This document shows, in pieces, positions 22,475-31,063 of a DNA stretch of 64,000 nt; within the stretch, counting starts at the first letter, position 1, and every line of letters starts with the position of its first letter. A program made the translations under genes and the position numbers. The stretch comes from Actinoallomurus sp040655075 (lineage in GTDB: Bacteria > Actinomycetota > Actinomycetes > Streptosporangiales > Streptosporangiaceae), in the NCBI RefSeq assembly GCF_040655075.1, contig NZ_JBFAJC010000006.1, positions 256,990 to 320,989 of the forward strand, in the 5' to 3' direction. Under the pieces are notes generated by a model. The model had not been told where the DNA came from. It saw nothing but the letters and a program-made list of their open reading frames with translations, and did no database searches.

Positions 22475-22866
22475 ACCACGATCTGCGAGAGGCCCGTCTG
22501 GATCGGGAGGCCGGGCACCGCCTGCTCGAGGTCCTCCAGGACGAGCGGACCCGGCAGGGCACGTTCCCCTGGTTGGAGGAGCTCGCGCCCGGATTCCCCG
22601 ACTGGGTCGTGACCGCGCTCTTCGGCGGCACGTACCAGCGCGACGGCCTGTCACTCCGCGATCGGCAGCTGGTGAACCTCGCGGCCCTCACCGCGCTGGG
22701 CGGCGTGGATCCGCAGCTGACCGGCCATGTTCGTACGAGCCTGCGAGTGGGGTTGACCGCGAGCGAGATCGTCGAGGTCTTCGTTCACCTGGCGCCCTAC
22801 ATCGGGGTGCCGAAGGCCCTGGCCGGACTGAGGGTCGCCGCGGCCGTGCTGGAGGACGAGGAGTGA
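22471..22866 (+). CDS. Carboxymuconolactone decarboxylase (CMD)-like protein
   Basis: The 131-residue helical protein carries the CMD core LSLRDRQLVNLAALTALGG, QLTGHVRTSLRVGLTASEI and LAPYIGVPKAL. There is no cysteine at all, so it belongs to the gamma-CMD type with a conserved His and not to the AhpD thiol peroxidase type. It overlaps both neighbours by 4 nt (GTGA), so strict co-translation with DUF4865 and the phosphotriesterase-like enzyme is likely. Confidence 0.85.
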   Translation: MNHDLREARLDREAGHRLLEVLQDERTRQGTFPWLEELAPGFPDWVVTALFGGTYQRDGLSLRDRQLVNLAALTALGGVDPQLTGHVRTSLRVGLTASEIVEVFVHLAPYIGVPKALAGLRVAAAVLEDEE

Positions 22867-23780
22867 GGGCCGCTCGTACCGTTCTCGGCGACGTCCCGGC
22901 GGAGGACCTCGGGATCTGCGACGCCCACGACCATCTGTTCTTCCGGAGCGCGCGGCTGCCGGGGCAGGAGCTCGACGACGTCCCCGCGGCGACCGATGAG
23001 GTGCGGGCGTTTCACGCGCTGGGCGGCCGTACGGTCGTGCAGTGGACGCCGTACGGGATGGGCCGGCGCGCGGACGCGCTCGCGGAGGTCTCCCGGGCCG
23101 GGGACGTGCACGTGATCGCCGCGACCGGGCTGCACCAGGCGGTGCACTATGAGCCGGAGGTCCTCCGGGAGGTGCGCGGGCGGCTGGACGAGTTGTTCGT
23201 CGAGGAGCTGACCGAGGGCATGCGCGGGGACGGGCTCCCCCGGGCCGGGATGATCAAGGTGGCGGGCGATTTCCACGGGCTGGACGAGCACGCCCGGTCC
23301 GTGCTGGCCGCTGCGGCGCGGGCCCATCAGGCGACCGGCGCGCCCATCGGCGTGCACCATGAGCTCGGGACGGCGTCGCTGCACGTCCTCGATCTGCTCT
23401 GCGGTCGGCACGGCGTGCCTCCGGAGCGGGTGATCCTCGGGCACCTGAACCGCTTCCCGGACCCGCGTGTGCACGCGGAGGCGGGCGAGGCCGGTGCGTT
23501 CCTGGCGTTCGACGGTCCGTCGAGGGCCAACCACGCGACCGACTGGCGGCTGTTCGACCTGCTCGCCGCGCTCGTCGAGGAGGGGCACGCGGACCGGCTG
23601 CTGCTGGGTGGTGACACGACGACCGCGGCCGCCAGGGCGTCGACCGGTGGCGGGCCCGGGATACCGTACCTACTGCGCGTGATGCGGCCGAGGATCATCC
23701 GTGATCTGGGCGCGGACGTCGCCGAAAAGATCTTCGTGGCGAACCCGGCGCGGGCGTTCTCGGTCGACTGGAGGTGCTGA
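22863..23780 (+). CDS. Phosphotriesterase-family metallohydrolase
   Basis: The 305-residue amidohydrolase-superfamily barrel has CDAHDHLFF (HxH ligands), the bridging Lys in GMIKVAGD, His in GVHHELG, His in LGHLNR and Asp in LLGGDTTT. PTE-like lactonases and hydrolases use this two-metal centre. GTG at 22863 overlaps the CMD stop. Together with CMD it could open a lactone ring; this is inference from family chemistry. The C-terminus ends 129 nt before the esterase gene. Confidence 0.87.
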   Translation: MRAARTVLGDVPAEDLGICDAHDHLFFRSARLPGQELDDVPAATDEVRAFHALGGRTVVQWTPYGMGRRADALAEVSRAGDVHVIAATGLHQAVHYEPEVLREVRGRLDELFVEELTEGMRGDGLPRAGMIKVAGDFHGLDEHARSVLAAAARAHQATGAPIGVHHELGTASLHVLDLLCGRHGVPPERVILGHLNRFPDPRVHAEAGEAGAFLAFDGPSRANHATDWRLFDLLAALVEEGHADRLLLGGDTTTAAARASTGGGPGIPYLLRVMRPRIIRDLGADVAEKIFVANPARAFSVDWRC

Positions 23781-23908
23781 CGACCTGTCCCGAAGGTAAA
23801 GGAAACTTGGCGCTCGGGTCGCCCGCATCGCGAACTAACACGTCGCCACGGACGTCATGCTTACTGACCGGAGTCGTCCGGCCGAGCGCCACGGGGGTAG
23901 GGAGGGTC

Positions 23909-25045
23909 GTGTTCGGTCCACAGGGCTTCTTTACCTTCACCGTGCTCGTGATCGGTTTCATGGGCGCGCTGTACTGGCTGGTCAGGACGCGGATGCTGGC
24001 CCTGAAGATGGTCGCCGGGGTGGTCGCCTTCGCCCCGGCGATGCTGTTCGGGGTCGCGCTGGTGAACAAGTTCTACGGCTACTACCAGAGCTGGGACGAC
24101 GCCTGGCGCGACCTGACCAACCAGGCACCGGCGAGCGTCGCGCGCGTGCCCGACCTCGGTGACCGCCTCGACCAGGTGCTGAACGAGGCGGTGAAGAAAC
24201 GGAATGCGCGTAAGAACGGGTTCGCCCTCGAGACCGTGCTGACCGGTGTGAAGAGCAACATCACCCGTCAGGGCATGATCTACCTGCCGCCCCAGTACTT
24301 CCAGCGGCCGTACGCGGCGCAGCGGCTCCCCGTCATCGAGCTCATCCACGGCGCGCCCGGGAACCCGGGTGACTACGAGGGCAGGCTGAAGATCTCCGGG
24401 ATGTTCCGCAAGCTGATCGCCGCGCACAAGGCCAAGCCGGCGGTGCTCGTCATCCCGGACGTCGGCGGCGGGCCGGACCGGACCACGCAGTGCCTGAACA
24501 CCGTCGGCGGCGAGCAGGACGAGACGTACGTGGCCTATGACGTGCCGGACCTCGTCGCCTCGCGGCTGCGCGTGGAGCCGCCCGGCCCCGCCTGGGAAAT
24601 CGCCGGGTTCTCCGAGGGCGGCTACTGCGCGGCCAACCTGGCGCTGCGTCACCCGGACCGGTACGGGATCGCGGCCTCGCTGAGCGGCTACTACGAGCCG
24701 TTGCGACACAACCGGCTGCCGCAGCCGGTCGACCCGTTCGCCCGCAACAAGGCGCTGCGCGACGCGAACTCCCCGCTGAAGGTGTTGGCACAGCCGCGCC
24801 TGAACGGCCGGATGCCGAAGTTCTGGGTGATGACCGGCAGCGGCGTCCAGGTCGACCTGGTGCAGGCGCAGGCGTTCGTCGACCTGGTGAAGCGGTTCCA
24901 GCCGGACGTGCCGTTCCTGATCATCAAGGGCGGCCAGCACAACTACGGCGCCTGGCGGGAGGCGTTCCCCAAGATGTTCGAGTGGGCGACGCCACGGCTG
25001 TGGAACGCCACTCCCTGCCCGCCGGGGCCCGGTCTCAAGTGCTGA
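23909..25045 (+). CDS. Membrane-anchored alpha/beta-hydrolase (esterase D / mycolyltransferase-like)
   Basis: About 378 residues: two N-terminal membrane helices (GFFTFTVLVIGFMGALYWL and MVAGVVAFAPAMLFGVALV), a KFYGYYQSWDDAW linker, then an esterase-like alpha/beta-hydrolase with nucleophile elbow GFSEGGYC and terminal His in GGQHNYGAW. The family resembles antigen-85-type acyltransferases and feruloyl esterases, acting outside the membrane. GTG at 23909 gives a start right at the first helix; a longer frame reaches 23774. The substrate is unknown. Confidence 0.82.
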   Translation: MFGPQGFFTFTVLVIGFMGALYWLVRTRMLALKMVAGVVAFAPAMLFGVALVNKFYGYYQSWDDAWRDLTNQAPASVARVPDLGDRLDQVLNEAVKKRNARKNGFALETVLTGVKSNITRQGMIYLPPQYFQRPYAAQRLPVIELIHGAPGNPGDYEGRLKISGMFRKLIAAHKAKPAVLVIPDVGGGPDRTTQCLNTVGGEQDETYVAYDVPDLVASRLRVEPPGPAWEIAGFSEGGYCAANLALRHPDRYGIAASLSGYYEPLRHNRLPQPVDPFARNKALRDANSPLKVLAQPRLNGRMPKFWVMTGSGVQVDLVQAQAFVDLVKRFQPDVPFLIIKGGQHNYGAWREAFPKMFEWATPRLWNATPCPPGPGLKC

Positions 25046-25351
25046 CTAGCGGGCGACTTCGTCCAGGTCGAGCACGCGGGCGTGGAGCACGAGGCGCTGG
25101 TGGAGGGCCGCCCGGAGCGCCCGGTGCAGGCCGTCCTCCAGGTACAGCTGGCCGCGCCACTGCACGACGTGCGGGAACAGGTCACCGTAGAAGGTGGAGT
25201 CCTCGGCCAGCAGGGAGTTCAGGTCCAGCCCGGCCTTCGTCGTGATCAACTGGTCGAGGCGGACCTGGCGTGGGGGGACGTTCGCCCAGTCCCGGGAGCT
25301 GAACTTATGCTCCGGGTAAGGGCGGCCCTCGCCTACTGCCTTGAAGATCAC
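25046..25351 (-). CDS. Small ParB/Srx-like domain protein
   Basis: The 101-residue protein (GRPYPEHKFSSRDWANVPPR, VRLDQLITTKAGLDLNSLL, QWRGQLYLEDGLHRALRAAL) has the ParB-N/sulfiredoxin-like pattern of a sensor loop followed by DGxHR. It looks well conserved, but its role is not established. GTG at 25349-25351 lies 7 nt after TAAACT (25359-25364, minus strand), so it is leaderless. It abuts the esterase stop convergently with no gap. Confidence 0.65.
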   Translation of the reverse strand: MIFKAVGEGRPYPEHKFSSRDWANVPPRQVRLDQLITTKAGLDLNSLLAEDSTFYGDLFPHVVQWRGQLYLEDGLHRALRAALHQRLVLHARVLDLDEVAR

Positions 25352-25378
25352 GCCATGCAGTTTAATGCGGGTACGACC

Positions 25379-25573
25379 TCATCGGCGCCTCGTCCGCCAG
25401 GCCCGGCCACGCGCCCGCCAGTCGTATCGGGTGCCGAACCCGGCGAGGTGCAGCGCGATGAACAGCAGTCCGAGCGTGTCGAGGGTCGGATAGTTGAAGA
25501 AGTCAGAGCCCTTGCCGAGCCAGTCCGCGAGCAGGGCGATGGCGAAGCAGGCCGCCGCGACCAAGACGAACAT
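25379..25573 (-). CDS. Small membrane protein
   Basis: The 64-residue product has two hydrophobic helices (MFVLVAAACFAIALLADWL and PTLDTLGLLFIALHLAGFG) and a very basic tail (DWRARGRAWRTRRR). AGGAGG lies 7 nt before the ATG at 25571-25573. Topology suggests both ends inside. Function is unknown. Confidence 0.7.
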   Translation of the reverse strand: MFVLVAAACFAIALLADWLGKGSDFFNYPTLDTLGLLFIALHLAGFGTRYDWRARGRAWRTRRR

Positions 25574-25638
25574 CGTTGCCTCCTGAGGTAGATCCGCGTC
25601 CCCCCGAGACGCCCAAGAGATCTCCCACAGGACGAAGA

Positions 25639-26238
25639 TCAAACCTCGGGTGAGGCGGCTCTCGCCTTGTCGCGCAGGGTGGTCTTCTTGGCGCGGTTGC
25701 CGCAGGTCCCCATCGAGCACCAGCGCCGGGTGCCCGGTCGTGAACCGTCGAGGAAGAGCGCCCCGCACCGCGGGCCCGCGCATTCGCGGACGCGGGCGAT
25801 GGCGGCCGAGGTGACGAGGTCCAGGGCGTCCCGCGCGATCAGGGCGAGCGTCGCCGTGACGGGGTCGTCCGCCCGCCACTGGACCTGCCCGGACGCGTCG
25901 AGGCTCGGCACCGGTACGGGGGCGGCGGCGGCCTGGTTGAGGTGATCGCGGGCGGCGTCGCCGCAGGACGCCGGGTCTCCGGTACGGACGGCCGCGATGA
26001 CCAGGGCGTGGACCGCCTCCCGGAGTTCACGGGCACCGGCGGCCTGGTCAGGGCTCGGCGCGACGGTCTCGTCGAGCCGGTACGAGCCGCACTGCCGGAT
26101 CCAGGCGGCCAGAGCGGCGCCGTCGGGCAGTTCCTCCGCCTCCGAGGGCGTCCCTCGGTACCGCAGCGTACGGATGAAGTCCAGGCACAGCCGGCCTGCT
26201 CCCTCCCGGAACCGCACGGTGTCGCTCGTCGTGGCCAT
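25639..26238 (-). CDS. CGNR zinc-finger transcriptional regulator (ABATE-like N-terminus)
   Basis: The 199-residue protein has an N-terminal ligand-binding region starting RLCLDFIRTLRYRGTPSEA and a C-terminal CGNR zinc finger: ECAGPRCGALFLDGSRPGTR, RWCSMGTCGNRAKKTTLRDK. CGNR fingers bind DNA. It is divergent from an MFS exporter, and a 44-bp interrupted palindrome lies between them, so it probably represses itself and the exporter until a drug-like ligand binds. Confidence 0.88.
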   Translation of the reverse strand: MATTSDTVRFREGAGRLCLDFIRTLRYRGTPSEAEELPDGAALAAWIRQCGSYRLDETVAPSPDQAAGARELREAVHALVIAAVRTGDPASCGDAARDHLNQAAAAPVPVPSLDASGQVQWRADDPVTATLALIARDALDLVTSAAIARVRECAGPRCGALFLDGSRPGTRRWCSMGTCGNRAKKTTLRDKARAASPEV

Positions 26239-26256
26239 ACCCCACCTTAACGCCGG

Positions 26257-26300
26257 AACCGGTTTAACTGGTACCGTCTAGAGAACCAGTTAAATCGGTT
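26257..26300. promoter_or_regulatory. 44-bp interrupted palindrome, probable CGNR operator
   Basis: AACCGGTTTAACTGGT (26257-26272) and ACCAGTTAAATCGGTT (26285-26300) are complementary at 15 of 16 positions with a 12-nt centre. Each arm has AACC/GGTT half-symmetry of its own. It covers the divergent promoters of the CGNR regulator and the MFS gene. Confidence 0.7.
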
Positions 26301-26316
26301 CTGCTAGTGAGGTGCC

Positions 26317-27552
26317 GTGTCCCCCCGACCCTCTCCCCCCACCGAGGCATCACAATCCGCCCGATCCGCGCCCGAATCCGGGCCGCCGGGCTGGCTGGTG
26401 CTGCTGCTCGCGGTCTCCTGCGGCCTGACCGTCGCGAACCTGTACTACGCCCAACCGCTCCTGGCCGAACTCAGCCGTTCCTTCGGCATCAGCGGCCTCG
26501 CCGCAGGTGGCCTGATCACCGTGACTCAGGTCGGATACGCGGCGGGCATGGTGTTCCTCGTCCCCCTCGGCGACCGCGTCGAGAACCGGCGGCTCGTCTC
26601 GACCCTGCTCCTGCTGACCTGCGCGGCGCTGCTCGTCTCCGCGACCGCGCCGGTGTTCCCCGTGCTCCTGGCCGCCTCGCTCGTCAGCGGGGCGACCTCC
26701 GTCGTCGTGCAGATCCTCGTCCCGTTCGCCGCCGACCTCGCCCCGGACCACTCCCGCGGCCGCATCGTCGGACGCGTGGTGAGCGGCCTGCTCACCGGCA
26801 TCCTGCTCTCCCGCACGTTGAGCAGCCTGCTGGCCGACCTCGCCGGCTGGCGCGTCATCTACTTCACGTCGGCCGTCCTCATGGCGGTCCTGGCGCTCGT
26901 GCTCCGCTCGGCCCTGCCGACCCGCGCCCCCAGCACGGGTCTCTCGTACGGCCGGCTGCTGCGCACCACCGCCCACCTCGTGCGCGTCCACGCGCCGCTG
27001 CGGCGGCGGGCGCTCTACCAGGCCGCGATGTTCGCGATGTTCAGCGCCTTCTGGACGACGATCTCCTTCGTCCTCACCGGCCCGCCGTTCCACTACTCCC
27101 AGCTCGGCGTCGGACTGTTCGCCCTGGTCGGCGCGGGTGGCGCGCTGATCGCCCCCTGGGCGGGACGCTGGGCCGACCGGGGACTGACCCGCCCGATGAC
27201 GGCCGTCGCCTTCGTCGTCGCCGCCCTCTCCTTCGTCGTCGCCGGGGTGGGCCGGCACAGCGTGATCCTGCTCGCCGTCGCGGCGATCCTCATCGATATG
27301 GCCGTGCAGACCACGCTCGTCCTCGGCCAGCACACCATCTACGCGTTGGACCCCACCGCCCGCGCGAGGCTGAACAGCGCCTACATCGCGACCCTGTTCC
27401 TGGGCGGCGCGGTCGGGTCACAGCTCGGCTCGGTCGCGTACCACGAGGGCGGCTGGACCGCGCTGGCCGGCTTCGGCGCCGCCCTGCCCGTCTTGGCCCT
27501 CCTCGCGTGGTGCACCGAAGGTCGCGTCAAAGAGACAGCGTCCGCAGGGTGA
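26317..27552 (+). CDS. MFS transporter (drug/metabolite efflux type)
   Basis: The 411-residue protein has 12 predicted membrane helices, with GDRVENRRLV after helix 2 and a second-half equivalent GRWADRGLTRP. This is the DHA-type antiporter layout. GTG at 26317 follows GAGGTG. It is divergent from the CGNR regulator across a shared palindrome. Its 3' end overlaps the convergent DoxX gene by 26 nt. The substrate is unknown. Confidence 0.9.
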   Translation: MSPRPSPPTEASQSARSAPESGPPGWLVLLLAVSCGLTVANLYYAQPLLAELSRSFGISGLAAGGLITVTQVGYAAGMVFLVPLGDRVENRRLVSTLLLLTCAALLVSATAPVFPVLLAASLVSGATSVVVQILVPFAADLAPDHSRGRIVGRVVSGLLTGILLSRTLSSLLADLAGWRVIYFTSAVLMAVLALVLRSALPTRAPSTGLSYGRLLRTTAHLVRVHAPLRRRALYQAAMFAMFSAFWTTISFVLTGPPFHYSQLGVGLFALVGAGGALIAPWAGRWADRGLTRPMTAVAFVVAALSFVVAGVGRHSVILLAVAAILIDMAVQTTLVLGQHTIYALDPTARARLNSAYIATLFLGGAVGSQLGSVAYHEGGWTALAGFGAALPVLALLAWCTEGRVKETASAG

Positions 27553-27877
27553 GGACGACCGCGGCGATGATCAGCATCACCAGCGCGTTGGGCAGGCCCT
27601 TGAAGTCGCTCTTGCGCAGGTGGGCGCCCACGGCGCCGATGAAGTAGAGGACGACGCCGATCGCGGCGGCGACCCCCAGCGGGCCGTACCACAGCCCGAT
27701 GACCAGGCCCGCCGCGCCGGCGATCTCACAGGCGGCCAGGAACGGGAACATGCCGAGCGGCACACCGACGGCGGTCATGCCCTCGACGATCATCTTTTGG
27801 CGGGTCAGCTTGCCGAACGCGGAGAACAGCAGCGCGACCGTCAGCAGCAGGCCGACGATGGCATAGGCGACGAACAT
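27527..27877 (-). CDS. DoxX-family membrane protein
   Basis: The 116-residue protein has four membrane helices (AYAIVGLLLTVALLFSAFGK, GMFPFLAACEIAGAAGLVIG, GVAAAIGVVLYFIGAVGAHL, NALVMLIIAAVVLTL). DoxX-like proteins are linked to thiol or quinone redox. It is divergent from a MarR gene, with a GATC/TTCAA palindrome between them, and convergent with the MFS gene. Confidence 0.85.
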   Translation of the reverse strand: MFVAYAIVGLLLTVALLFSAFGKLTRQKMIVEGMTAVGVPLGMFPFLAACEIAGAAGLVIGLWYGPLGVAAAIGVVLYFIGAVGAHLRKSDFKGLPNALVMLIIAAVVLTLRTLSL

Positions 27878-27923
27878 TGCGGGGCTCCCGATGATTGGAA
27901 CATGTGGAGCATGGAGGGTAGCA

Positions 27924-27947
27924 GATCGTTGAAGACTTTCAATGATC
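27924..27947. promoter_or_regulatory. MarR operator between doxX-like and marR genes
   Basis: GATCGTTGAA (27924-27933) and TTCAATGATC (27938-27947) are complementary at 9 of 10 positions with a 4-nt centre. It lies between divergent starts and about 27 bp before the MarR -10 box. Confidence 0.65.
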
Positions 27948-27985
27948 TAGATCCGCCGACTATCTGCGGCTTGTATCATCGAGGA

Positions 27986-28426
27986 GTGATCTCAGACCGT
28001 CCCGGCCTCGCCCTCGCCTACGCGGGGCAGATCGCCAACGGTCGGATCAAGAAGGCCCTGGCGGCGCACGGTCTCAAGCCCGCCCACTCCCACGTCCTGA
28101 TGCTCCTCATCGGCAACGGCGCCATGGGGCAGCAGGCCCTCGTGGAAGAGCTCCGGGTCGACCCGAGCGTGCTGGTGGCCATCCTCAACGACCTGGAGAG
28201 CGCGGGCCTGGCCGAGCGCCGCCGCGACCCGGCCGACCGCCGCCGGCACATCGTCGAGATCCGCGACCGCGGCAAGGAGCTGCTCGAAGAGGTCGACCGC
28301 GCCGTCGCGGTCGTCGAGGCGGAGCTGTTCGCCGACCTGGCCCCCGACGAGCTCGCCGCGCTGCAGCACATCCTCGAACGCGTCCGGCCCGGCGCCGACG
28401 ACGGAAGCTGCGCCGAAGAGACCTGA
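27986..28426 (+). CDS. MarR family transcriptional regulator
   Basis: The 146-residue protein shows the MarR winged helix: MGQQALVEELRVDPSVLVAI recognition region and RRRDPADRRRHIVEI wing. GTG at 27986 follows TATCAT (27974-27979) by 6 nt, indicating a leaderless mRNA; upstream in-frame starts would extend into the operator. It likely represses the divergent DoxX gene and itself. Confidence 0.88.
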   Translation: MISDRPGLALAYAGQIANGRIKKALAAHGLKPAHSHVLMLLIGNGAMGQQALVEELRVDPSVLVAILNDLESAGLAERRRDPADRRRHIVEIRDRGKELLEEVDRAVAVVEAELFADLAPDELAALQHILERVRPGADDGSCAEET

Positions 28427-28464
28427 CGTGTCGCGTCATCGTCCGGCCGGCCCCTGAACATGCG

Positions 28465-28496
28465 GGCGCCCCCGGACCGTGGGGTCCGGGGGCGCC
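28465..28496. terminator. Bidirectional hairpin terminator
   Basis: GGCGCCCCCGGACC (28465-28478) pairs perfectly with GGTCCGGGGGCGCC (28483-28496) around GTGG. It lies between the convergent marR and I36-inhibitor genes. Confidence 0.8.
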
Positions 28497-28509
28497 GCCG
28501 CTCATCGCA

Positions 28510-28932
28510 TCAGGTGTCGAAGGAGCAGGTTCGCTTGATCGAGCTCGCCTTCTTGTCGCCCACCGCGTTGTTGGAAAGGTTGCCGTCCTTCTGCCAGCCA
28601 CTGCCCGGACGCGGCTTGAGCTTCTTCCAGGTGGTGTGCTTACCTCTGAAGTAGGGGTTCTGGTAGAGGGTCACCGTGCAGGCCTTGTCCATCTTGATCG
28701 ACCTGACGCTGTTGTCCATGGACGACCGGGTACCGGGCCAGGCGACGCCGGCGAAGTTTCCCGACCCCGAGATGCAGGCCCGATGACCGGTGAAGTTCTT
28801 CCCCGAGTAGACAATGACATAGCAGTCCGCCTGCGTCTTGGGCGCTGGGGCGGCGTGGGCGACACCGCTGAGCGCCGCGGTGAGCGCGACGCCGGTCCCC
28901 AGCAGAGCGCCGGCACGTGCGATTCGAGACAT
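28510..28932 (-). CDS. Secreted peptidase-inhibitor family I36 protein
   Basis: The 140-residue precursor has a signal peptide (MSRIARAGALLGTGVALTAA, cut near AHA-AP) and a mature part of about 107 residues with two beta-gamma-crystallin-like repeats: CYVIVYSGKNFTGHRACISG and VTLYQNPYFRGKHTTWKKL. Four Cys probably form disulfides. I36 members such as SMPI inhibit extracellular metalloproteases; specificity here is unknown. AGAGGA before ATG at 28932 supports the start. Confidence 0.82.
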   Translation of the reverse strand: MSRIARAGALLGTGVALTAALSGVAHAAPAPKTQADCYVIVYSGKNFTGHRACISGSGNFAGVAWPGTRSSMDNSVRSIKMDKACTVTLYQNPYFRGKHTTWKKLKPRPGSGWQKDGNLSNNAVGDKKASSIKRTCSFDT

Positions 28933-29114
28933 GCGACATCCTCTCGTCACGAAGCGGTGATCACGGCCGATCGGACGATCCGGGGTCGGAACGCCTCACT
29001 CGACCGTCCGTAGATGCAACGAGTGGTGATCTTGGCAGCGAAAAGAGGGTGTCAACTAGATCCGTGAGACCCGATTCTCACGCCACCGACCAGGTCCCAC
29101 GACCTAATCGCCCG

Positions 29115-30128
29115 TCAGGCGTGGCTGATGATGATCTTTCCGAAGCCGCCGCCGGACTCGCAGTAGGCGAAGGCGTCGTGGACCTTCTCGAACGGGAAGA
29201 CCCGGTCGATCACGGGGCGCAGCCGATGCGCCGCGACGGCGCGGTTCAGTTCGAGGAAGTGCGCCCGGCTGCCCGTGGCGACGCGGTGGAGCGCGGCGCC
29301 CGCGCCGAAGAGAAGCCCCGGATCGATCGGTTTCGCCCCGTCCGCGCCGGACAGCCAGTAGCCGACGAAGGCCACCTGCCCGCTCGGCGCGGCGGACTTC
29401 AACGACTGCTCCAGCGGGCCCGTCGCGTCGACGACGCGATCGGCGCCCACGCCACCGGTCAGGTCGCGTACCCGCCCCGACCACTCGGGGTTCTCCCGGT
29501 AATCGATCACCTCGTCGGCGCCCAGCTCCCGCAGCCGCGCGGCCTTGGCGGCGCTGGACGTCGTCACGATCACCCGGGCGCCCGCCAGCCTGGCGAACCG
29601 CAGGACGAACAGCGACACCGCCCCGGACCCCAGCGTCAGCACGGTCTCGCCGGGACGGGGCGCGCCGCCGCTGGTCAGGGCGTTCCACGCGGTCACCGCC
29701 GCCAGCGGGAATGCCGCGGCCTCCTCGTACGACAGGTGCTCCGGGATGGGTACGACGCCGTCCTCGCTCAGCACCGCGTACTCGGTGAGCATGCCGTCGA
29801 TCATCGTGCCGAGCTGCGCGGCGTTGTCCCGCCGGAACGGGCCGTCGAGCCAGTACGGGAAGACGGTGGCCGCCACCCGGTCGCCCGGCTTGACCCGGCC
29901 GACGTCCTCCCCGACCGACACGACCTCTCCGGCCCCCTCGCACCCGGGCACCACGCCCGGTCTGATCGGCAGGGGATAGTTGTCGGCGAGCACCATCAGG
30001 TCACGGAAGCCGATGGCGTTCGCGCGTACTCTGACCGCCACCTGCCCCCGTCCGGGCTCGGGCTCAGTGTGCTCCTGGACTGACAGACCGGCGAGTCCCC
30101 GGCCCGGGTCAAGGTGATAGCTCTTCAT
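29115..30128 (-). CDS. Zinc-free MDR-type alcohol dehydrogenase / quinone oxidoreductase
   Basis: The 337-residue MDR protein has RANAIGFRDLMVLADNYP where zinc ADHs have a Cys ligand, so catalytic zinc is probably absent, as in quinone oxidoreductases. GTMIDGMLTEYAVLSED and LTLGSGAVSLFVLRFARLAG (NADPH-binding) follow. ATG at 30126-30128. It is divergent from the XRE/MmyB regulator gene, a pairing often seen where the regulator controls an oxidoreductase. Confidence 0.87.
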   Translation of the reverse strand: MKSYHLDPGRGLAGLSVQEHTEPEPGRGQVAVRVRANAIGFRDLMVLADNYPLPIRPGVVPGCEGAGEVVSVGEDVGRVKPGDRVAATVFPYWLDGPFRRDNAAQLGTMIDGMLTEYAVLSEDGVVPIPEHLSYEEAAAFPLAAVTAWNALTSGGAPRPGETVLTLGSGAVSLFVLRFARLAGARVIVTTSSAAKAARLRELGADEVIDYRENPEWSGRVRDLTGGVGADRVVDATGPLEQSLKSAAPSGQVAFVGYWLSGADGAKPIDPGLLFGAGAALHRVATGSRAHFLELNRAVAAHRLRPVIDRVFPFEKVHDAFAYCESGGGFGKIIISHA

Positions 30129-30259
30129 CGAACGGCCTCTCAGCGTCTTGGCCGGCCCACGGCGGGCCGCCGGACGTGATCCTCCGGAGGGCACCTGACG
30201 TCCGGCAATTCCTTCGAGGGAATCGTCGGCCTCCCCGAACGCCCGGTAGAACTGCGTTT

Positions 30260-31054
30260 GTGACCATTACGACGGAGCGGATCGGCATCGGCGCGGAGCT
30301 GCGGCGCTGGCGCCGGGCTCGACGGCTGAGCCAGCTCGAGCTCGCCATCCTCACCGGCACGACCCAGCGGCATCTGAGCTTCATCGAGAGCGGCCGCTCC
30401 CAGCCCGGCCGCGCGATCGTGATCCGGCTGGCCGAGTCCCTCGGCCTGTCGCTGCGGGAGCGCAACGACCTGCTGACCACGGCCGGTTACGCACCGGTGT
30501 TCAGCGAGTCGGGCCTGGACGAGGAGGCCCTGCGCCCGATCCGGACCGCGCTGGAGCAGATCCTCTACGGCCATCTGCCCTATCCGGCGCTCGTCATCGC
30601 CCCGTACGGCCGGGCGGTGGCGGTCAACGACGCCGTCGAGGTGTTCACCGAGGGCGCGTCTCCCGCACTGCTCGAGCCCCCGGTCAACATGCTGCGGCTC
30701 ATGCTTCACCCGGACGGCATGGGCCGAAGGGTGAGCAATCTGGGCGAGTGGGGCCGGCACGTCATCGAGAACCTCCGCGCCCGGGCACGCCGCAGCCCAG
30801 ACCCCCGCCTCGACGACTTCGTCGAGGAACTTGCCGGATACGTACCCGAAGTCCCGGTCGGCCCGGAGCACCTGGGCTTCTCCGTGCCGATGCGGCTGGC
30901 GTCGGCGGACGGCGAACTCCGCCTGATCACCACGCTGACGTCATTCGCCACCGCGACCGACATCACGCTCGCCGAACTCCACCTGGAGGCCTTCCTGCCC
31001 GCCGACCAGGCCACCGCCGAGCTCCTGCGGCGCCGGGCCGACCGCCACCAGTAG
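30260..31054 (+). CDS. XRE-family regulator with MmyB-like ligand-binding domain
   Basis: The 264-residue protein has an HTH_3 domain (LRRWRRARRLSQLELAILTG, TTQRHLSFIESGRSQPGRAI) and a C-terminal MmyB-like/PAS-like domain (~100-260) with YGHLPYPALVIAPYGRAVAV and FSVPMRLASADGELRLITTL. MmyB-type regulators bind fatty-acid-like ligands. GTG at 30260 follows a TAGAACT box closely and may be leaderless. It likely regulates the divergent oxidoreductase. Confidence 0.87.
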   Translation: MTITTERIGIGAELRRWRRARRLSQLELAILTGTTQRHLSFIESGRSQPGRAIVIRLAESLGLSLRERNDLLTTAGYAPVFSESGLDEEALRPIRTALEQILYGHLPYPALVIAPYGRAVAVNDAVEVFTEGASPALLEPPVNMLRLMLHPDGMGRRVSNLGEWGRHVIENLRARARRSPDPRLDDFVEELAGYVPEVPVGPEHLGFSVPMRLASADGELRLITTLTSFATATDITLAELHLEAFLPADQATAELLRRRADRHQ

Positions 31055-31063
31055 CATTCCGGC

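Noticed and set aside
25046..25573. Toxin-antitoxin pair (ParB-like and small membrane protein)
   Set aside because: The genes are separated, have different promoters and no toxin motif; the pairing seems accidental.
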